In this document: positions 58,801 through 64,000 of the stretch, piece after piece | How positions within the stretch are numbered: position 1 is the first letter of the stretch | How the letters are laid out: every line of letters begins with the position of its first letter | Assembly: GCA_037126765.1 (NCBI GenBank) | Contig: JBBCBC010000019.1 | Span: forward strand, 33,564,222-33,628,221 | Direction of reading: 5' to 3' | Length of the DNA stretch: 64,000 nucleotides | DNA from: Stenogyne calaminthoides | Lineage: Eukaryota > Streptophyta > Magnoliopsida > Lamiales > Lamiaceae | Notes under the pieces: model-generated | Database searches by the model: none | What the model was told of the DNA's origin: nothing | Seen by the model: only the letters and a program-made list of their open reading frames with translations | Translations under genes and position numbers: made by a program

Positions 58801-60969
58801 TTTCACGGATCGGATTGTGTTATTTTGAGCCCCAAATTAGGAATGGTTTTCTGGTGTTGAGAACCTAATTGTCGTGCCTAATAAAAGTATAATTAAATAT
58901 GGGTTAGGTCTTGTATCACTACAGTAATGTATTCATAGTCAAGATTTTACAAGAAGTGTGTTCTAAAAACGGCGTGTAATTTATTATCTTTGAAAAGTGT
59001 GATTTATTTATCTGAGAAAAACGCAACTATTAATATTGGAACATAATTGCGTCTTCATTTAAAATAATTAAGACACTTTTTAAAACGCACTATAAGTCAA
59101 GTGATCACATAAAACCTACTCATAAATATGAGGGCTTTTTTATTATATTATTATAAATAAATATAGAAATTTATGAAGTACTAATATGTTATGTTTTCTG
59201 GTATCCCGTATACCCGCTCTTATATAATACAGTAAATTTTTTTTTTTTTTTAGTTCGAAAAAAATATAATAAATCTTTTTACCTGATAAAAAGTATTTAT
59301 TACAAGTTATTGGATGATCTAATCATGCATTGGAAAACCTAATATATTAAATTGGTATACTTAGATGAATTGAAAAAATACTAACTTTAACAAAAAAAAA
59401 AAAAGTAGTTGATACACCAAACTAGATTGGTATTTGATACACTGGCCAGGGATGACCTCTTCTGATTAGAGATGATTCATCTCCAATTCTATCCAATTTT
59501 AAATGAGCACGTTCAAATTTCTCTCCAACTATTCATCTAATTTTATAATATACTTATTTTCACATAATCTCGAACATTGCATCATTTACACAGTACAACT
59601 GATACATCGAAGTGTCGTTTAGAAGAGATAAGTAGGGATTGGAGGTGATCCCCCAAGTAGCATTGCCATTAGTGATTAGACATTCCAAGGCTTGGTCATA
59701 GCCCACCATAATGGGCCTAGCTTGACAATTGAAAATTGATGAGTAAGAAACATTTCGGCCCAATGCAATCTAAATATCTTTGGGCTAACTCCATAATTTT
59801 AAAAAAGAAAATTGAAGAGAAAAAGGGACATCATATCCTATGTTCTATACTGCACATTAATTCACATCACATTTAACCAAGTAATTAACAATATGCTTAA
59901 AACAATCAATTTATTTGTACTTCGGATCATCATAATAAGATTGCATCTCATCTTTTTTTTCTTTTTCTTTTTTAAATTTAGTCCTATTGTTCAATTTGCA
60001 TTTTGCATCATAGTTTCGCTAAACATTACCTGACTCTATTATATTTGTAGTTACACATTGGAGGCATATCTAGGATTCATTCCACAAATATACACACACT
60101 TCACAAATATGCTTTTTGGCTCCTTAATTTTTTGGTCTACAAATATCATAATATTCAGAAGGTTACTCACCATTTATATTTTTTGGTGAATGTGGCAAGT
60201 TTCTCCTCGTGTGGTTGTGTGTTGTTTGTTGATTTCATGTTGGGTGGTGCGATGCTCATTCTGAGACCAATCAAATCTACTTTAGTATGCTGGTTTCTTT
60301 CACCTACTTAGTGGCTTAAGCTCAGACATGGAAGTAGCTTCTGGTGGTGGGTTGGTATGTAATCATCTTGGTGATCTCCAGTTGGATTTTGACATGAACT
60401 CTGGCTTCGACGCAGAGCTCCAGGCGCTCAGTTACATGGATTATATTTGAGCGATTCTGTTTGACCGACCTATCTGGTTTGAGATGTGTACTTCAGTTGT
60501 GGTTCAACATTCTATGATTCGACCCACGCCCTGATGACACAGATTCAAAAGGAATGCTTCTTTATCTTGCTCTGAGACTCTCAAACAAACTTACTCCGTG
60601 TATGGGAGATGCACACCAAACTCGCATTGGCCTGCATACAAAGGGTGTTCTATGTTAGAAGCCACTGTAGAACACTTTTTTTGTGTTAAGTACTAGCACC
60701 CACTTCCAGAAAGGGTAGGACTTAAGCATTCCCTAGTGATTGGCTGGTCTAAGATTATGAAAATGAAGATGATCTCTCATCCAAAGGGAAGGGTATATTC
60801 TATACTTCAGTCTTACAAGGAGGATTTCCATGTTTGTTGAAAGAGTAACATGGTAATATCAACTGGTGATACATAGTTGGTCTGACTATAATCATATACC
60901 TGTCTCATTGTTAACTGATAAGCAGTTGATCAATTCTAGAAAGACATATTCCAAACCACCAAAATGATG
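58801..60969. other. Intergenic DNA with short coding-like scraps
   Basis: A minus frame at 59560-59763 (67 codons, contains CQARPIMVGYDQALECLITN) and a plus frame at 60328-60450 (MEVASGGGLVCNHLGDLQLD ... ALSYMDYI, then stop) look less random than their surroundings, but neither matches a family I can name and neither has flanking exons. They could be gene fragments. The rest is AT-rich with poly-T and poly-A runs. Confidence 0.3.
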
Positions 60970-61321
60970 AAACCTCTTGCGAGGCGTGCTAGGAATCTCG
61001 AATGAATGCACGAAATATACTAGCAAAACACAGCAAATCGCTGCTAAGTTTCAATGTCAGAATTCAGCGTAAGCAAAAAGAACAAGAGTCTGAAACCCTA
61101 ACTAATAACACACGTCCGCAAAAAGAAAGCTCGGGTGGGTGGGCGATCAAAAAGTCTAATTAAAACAAATATGGTAAGAATTGAAGTAATGAAACAAATA
61201 TGGAAAGAACTGAAATAAAGAAACAAATAAAAGTCGCCTTCAATTCTTCGTCTCTCTTCTCCTGCGACGCTCGTATGTGTTGCCAAAACGCGTCAACGGC
61301 TCAACAGGGGTTCCATCATCA
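60970..61321 (-). repeat. Probable 3' LTR of the gypsy element
   Basis: On the minus strand GAAGGGGGGAT (polypurine tract, 61322-61332) comes right after the chromodomain reading and is followed by TGATGATGG, a plausible LTR start. The LTR could run to about 60970 (ending near ...GTTTCATCA). With only one LTR in the window, its end is an estimate. Confidence 0.45.
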
Positions 61322-64000
61322 TCCCCCCCTTCAGAATCAACCTTGTCCTCAAGGTTAAGTGGACGGAAAATCTTTGCCGGAGTTCGGGCGACCTCCCCTC
61401 CCACGTGGCATCTTCATCACGGAGAGTGCCATCGCACCAACGCCTCGAACACGGCCCGGCCACATTTCGACCATCGATATCCCAATATACCGGCCGGGCA
61501 GAACCGGAACCCTCGGCGAGTATGGATAAAAGTCGGTTGTGTAATAGCATCGTCGACCCCACTCGACGCCGTCTAAGGAAACATGGAACACCGGGTGTAT
61601 CTTTGACTCGGTGGTAACTCCAAACGATATGCAACGCCGCCAATCCTTTCCACCACTTTGAAAGGGCCGTAAAACTTTGCCGGCAAGCTTCGATTGATCC
61701 GGTGAAACAACGATTGTTGGCGATATTTGTCAGAACTTGAGGTAGACCCAATCATCAATGGCAAATTCCTCGGTCTCCGCTTGGTATCCGTCTTGTTTCA
61801 TGCGGTTTTGAGCGCCTTCCGGTTCCAACGTAGTTCACGGAGAAGAGCATCTCGTTCTCGGAGTTGCGTGTCCACCTCGTGGACGAAGTCGAACCGATTT
61901 CATGGAAGGAATGGGCAAATCTTCTTCTTAAATCTTGACCTCAAAGCGGGGTCATAGCGATACTCCGTTGGTACGTAGTGTTGTACCAATATTCTGCCCA
62001 CGCCAAGTAGTGCTCCCAATCCTTGGGTTTACGGTGAGTGAAGCACCTCAAGTATTGTTCCACACAACGGTTGACCACCTCCGTCTGGCCATCCGTTTGG
62101 GGATGATAGCGGAGCTCATCTTGGCCGGGTTCGCGGTAACTTGAACAAATCACTCTGAATCGCACTTATAAAGACCCGGTCTCTATCCTAAAACAATCGA
62201 CTTTGGAATGCCATGCAAACGAACAATATTACGGATGAACGCATCCGCCACGTCCCTAGCTGAGAATGGATGGCTAAGCGGAACAAAATGAGCATATTTC
62301 GACAATCTATCCACCACAACCATAATAGTGTCCTTTCCTCTCGAACGCGGCAAACCCGTGATAAAATCCATGGACACATCGACCCAAAATGCCTGGTATA
62401 GGGCGCCTAACAGGCCGCCGGGTAACGGGAATCATTTTATTATGTTGGCAAACATCTGCGCGGACAAACTCCATCACGTTCTTCTTCAACTCGCCAAAAA
62501 ACACTACCAAATCCGGTTTAAGAGTTCGCAACACGCCGAATAATGGTCTTCGACGGAATTGTGAAACTCGCCAAAAGCTTAGCTCAGATCGGACCTCTTT
62601 GGTACCCAAACAACTCCATTCTTTGCAAAGGCAACCTTGTCCGATCAGAACTCACTTGTATTGTGCGTACCCGATCAGTGTCATTGTAACAAGGGTCCAA
62701 GAGTGGCATCGGACCTGGTTGCCGCGGGCAATCTCGCCCCCAATTCCATTGAAGGCGAAGAAATAGCCATAAGCGAACTTGGTGAATTATCCAATTGTCG
62801 CCTCGACAAAGCTTCCGCCGCTCCGTTATCTTTCCCAGGACGATAGCAAATTTCATAATCGAACCCTACAAGCTTGGAGATCCACTTTTTGTTGCTCGGT
62901 GTTGTTATTCGTTGTTCGAAAGCAAATAGCGGAGGCTCTTTTGGTCAGTGATGATAGTGAACTTACGGCCTACCAAATATGTTCGCCAGCCCCTAATAGC
63001 CTCAAGTATCGCGAGCATCTCTTTCTCGTACACGGACCAGGATTTCTTGGCTCCGGATATGCCCTTTCTCATAAATACAATGGGTCGATTAGATTAAGCC
63101 AAAGACTCGCCCCCAATGCCGCATACCGAGGCATTTGTTTCTATAGTAAAATCCTCATCAAAATTTGGTAGGGTGAGTACCGGAGTCTTGCTCAGAGCTT
63201 CCTTCAAAGTATCGAAAGCCTGTTGTGCTTCTGGGGACCAAGCGAACTTATTCTTCTTGGTTAAGTTGTGTAGCGGACGTGCCTTCTCACCAAACCGTGC
63301 ACAAAATTTACGATAATATCCCGCCAACCCCAAAAATCCTCTCAATTGATCCACGTTTGAGGTGTGGGCCAATCCGTCAGACTTCAATTTTCTTCGGGTC
63401 AACCCGAACTCCCTCAAATGATATGAAATGACCCAAATACTCCACTTCCCGAACCCCAAAGAAACATTTGGTAGGTTTTATAATAAATCGACGGTACATA
63501 AAATCGACATCACGGCTCGTAAATGCTCCAGTGACTATCCCAAGACTTGTGTAAATCAAAATATCATCGAAGAAAACGAAGAAACTAACCTTCGAAGATG
63601 AGGTCGAAAAGATGTGGTTCATAATTGCACGGAAAGTTGGGCGCGTTGCACAATCCGAATGGCATAATTAAATACTCATAGTGTCCATTGTGTGTCCGAA
63701 AATTTGTTTTGTAGATGTCATCGGGTGCATACGATTTGATGATACCCTTTCGCAAGTCAATTTAGAGAAATACAACGCCCCGTGCAACTCGTCTAACATA
63801 CCGTCCACCGTGGGGATGGGAAATCTGTCTTTAATTGTGGCCTTGTTGAGTGCCCGGTAATCCGTACAAAAATGCCAAGTCTCGTCCTTCTTAACTAGGA
63901 GAACTGGAGATGAAAATGGGCTGGTGCTATAGCGAATCAAGCCGGTTTCCATCATCTCTGCTACTTGTTTCTCAATTTCTTCATTTTGGAAGTGAGCATA
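60970..64000 (-). mobile_element. Ty3/gypsy chromovirus retrotransposon, decayed and truncated by the window
   Basis: On the minus strand, from right to left: RT start (63668-63955, PVLLVKKDETWHFCTDYRAL, IKDRFPIPTVDGMLDELHGA), RT catalytic FFDDILIYT and YLGHFISFEGV (63377-63622), the RT/RNase H connection (63094-63459, LAGYYRKFCARFGEKARPLH, SKTPVLTLPNF), integrase (62183-62377 MSMDFITGLPRSRGKDTIMV; 61941-62165 RYHPQTDGQTEVVNRCVEQY), the integrase C-terminal GPFKVVERIGGVAYRLELPP (61573-61764) and a chromodomain-like tail VRWDGTLRDEDATWE (61293-61751). RT before integrase, plus the chromodomain, marks a gypsy chromovirus. Each block lies in a different frame, so it is dead. Gag, protease and the 5' LTR lie beyond 64000. 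Confidence 0.9.

Noticed and set aside
59560..59763. 67-codon minus frame as a small secreted protein
   Set aside because: No signal peptide, no family match that I can name, and no supporting exons. Kept only as a note in the intergenic entry.
60970..64000. Integrated virus
   Set aside because: The reading is RT-RNase H-integrase-chromodomain with a polypurine tract, an ordinary Ty3/gypsy chromovirus. No envelope, movement or capsid gene was seen.

Overview
The window is nuclear DNA from a flowering plant. It is AT-rich, its genes have many introns, and it holds nested LTR retrotransposons, MITE-like repeats and a tRNA-derived SINE. The host genes have clear Arabidopsis counterparts, so a eudicot is the safe call. 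I cannot name the species from the sequence.

Layout. (1) 1-16753: a transposon nest. A hAT-like end (1-576) sits in the 5' LTR of a plus-strand Ty1/copia element (577-16753). A second, nearly full-length copia element of the same family (4215-13032, minus strand) is inserted into the first element's pol region. Both are dead, with several identifiable frameshifts and stops. (2) 16754-23190: gene-free, with CT microsatellites, degenerate short tandem repeats, a possible solo LTR, an unclassified retroelement-like stretch and Stowaway-like MITEs. (3) 23195-27987, minus: an intact nine-exon RNase T2 gene (RNS2 type) whose frame needs a 4-nt microexon. (4) 28436-29180: a broken fasciclin-like arabinogalactan gene fragment running into a minisatellite. 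(5) 34970-37302, plus (untranslated exons from about 31.6 kb): Mediator subunit MED19, with a SINE in an intron. (6) 37303-46939: gene-poor, with several dispersed repeat families and a long inverted repeat. (7) 46940-57585: a cluster of a class I formin (plus), a double-HotDog acyl-CoA thioesterase (minus) and a BIR1-type LRR receptor kinase (minus). (8) 57586-60960: upstream and intergenic sequence. (9) About 60970-64000, minus: a decayed Ty3/gypsy chromovirus running off the window end.

The genes do not form one pathway. They are a vacuolar/secretory RNase, a transcription co-regulator, an actin nucleator, a thioester hydrolase and an immune-type receptor kinase. From memory of the Arabidopsis map, formin, thioesterase and BIR1 are also neighbours there (At5g48360, At5g48370, At5g48380), so this looks like conserved microsynteny. 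No wholly new coding system was found. The most notable signals are the microexon, a GC-AG intron in the receptor kinase, a repeat family whose copies lie in introns of three genes, tandem repeats in the formin linker, and a hairpin locus at 41.6-41.95 kb.

Exon boundaries were read by hand from splice sites, reading phase and family similarity, and each gene model sums to a whole number of codons. Species, copy number, expression and exact identity percentages cannot be determined here.
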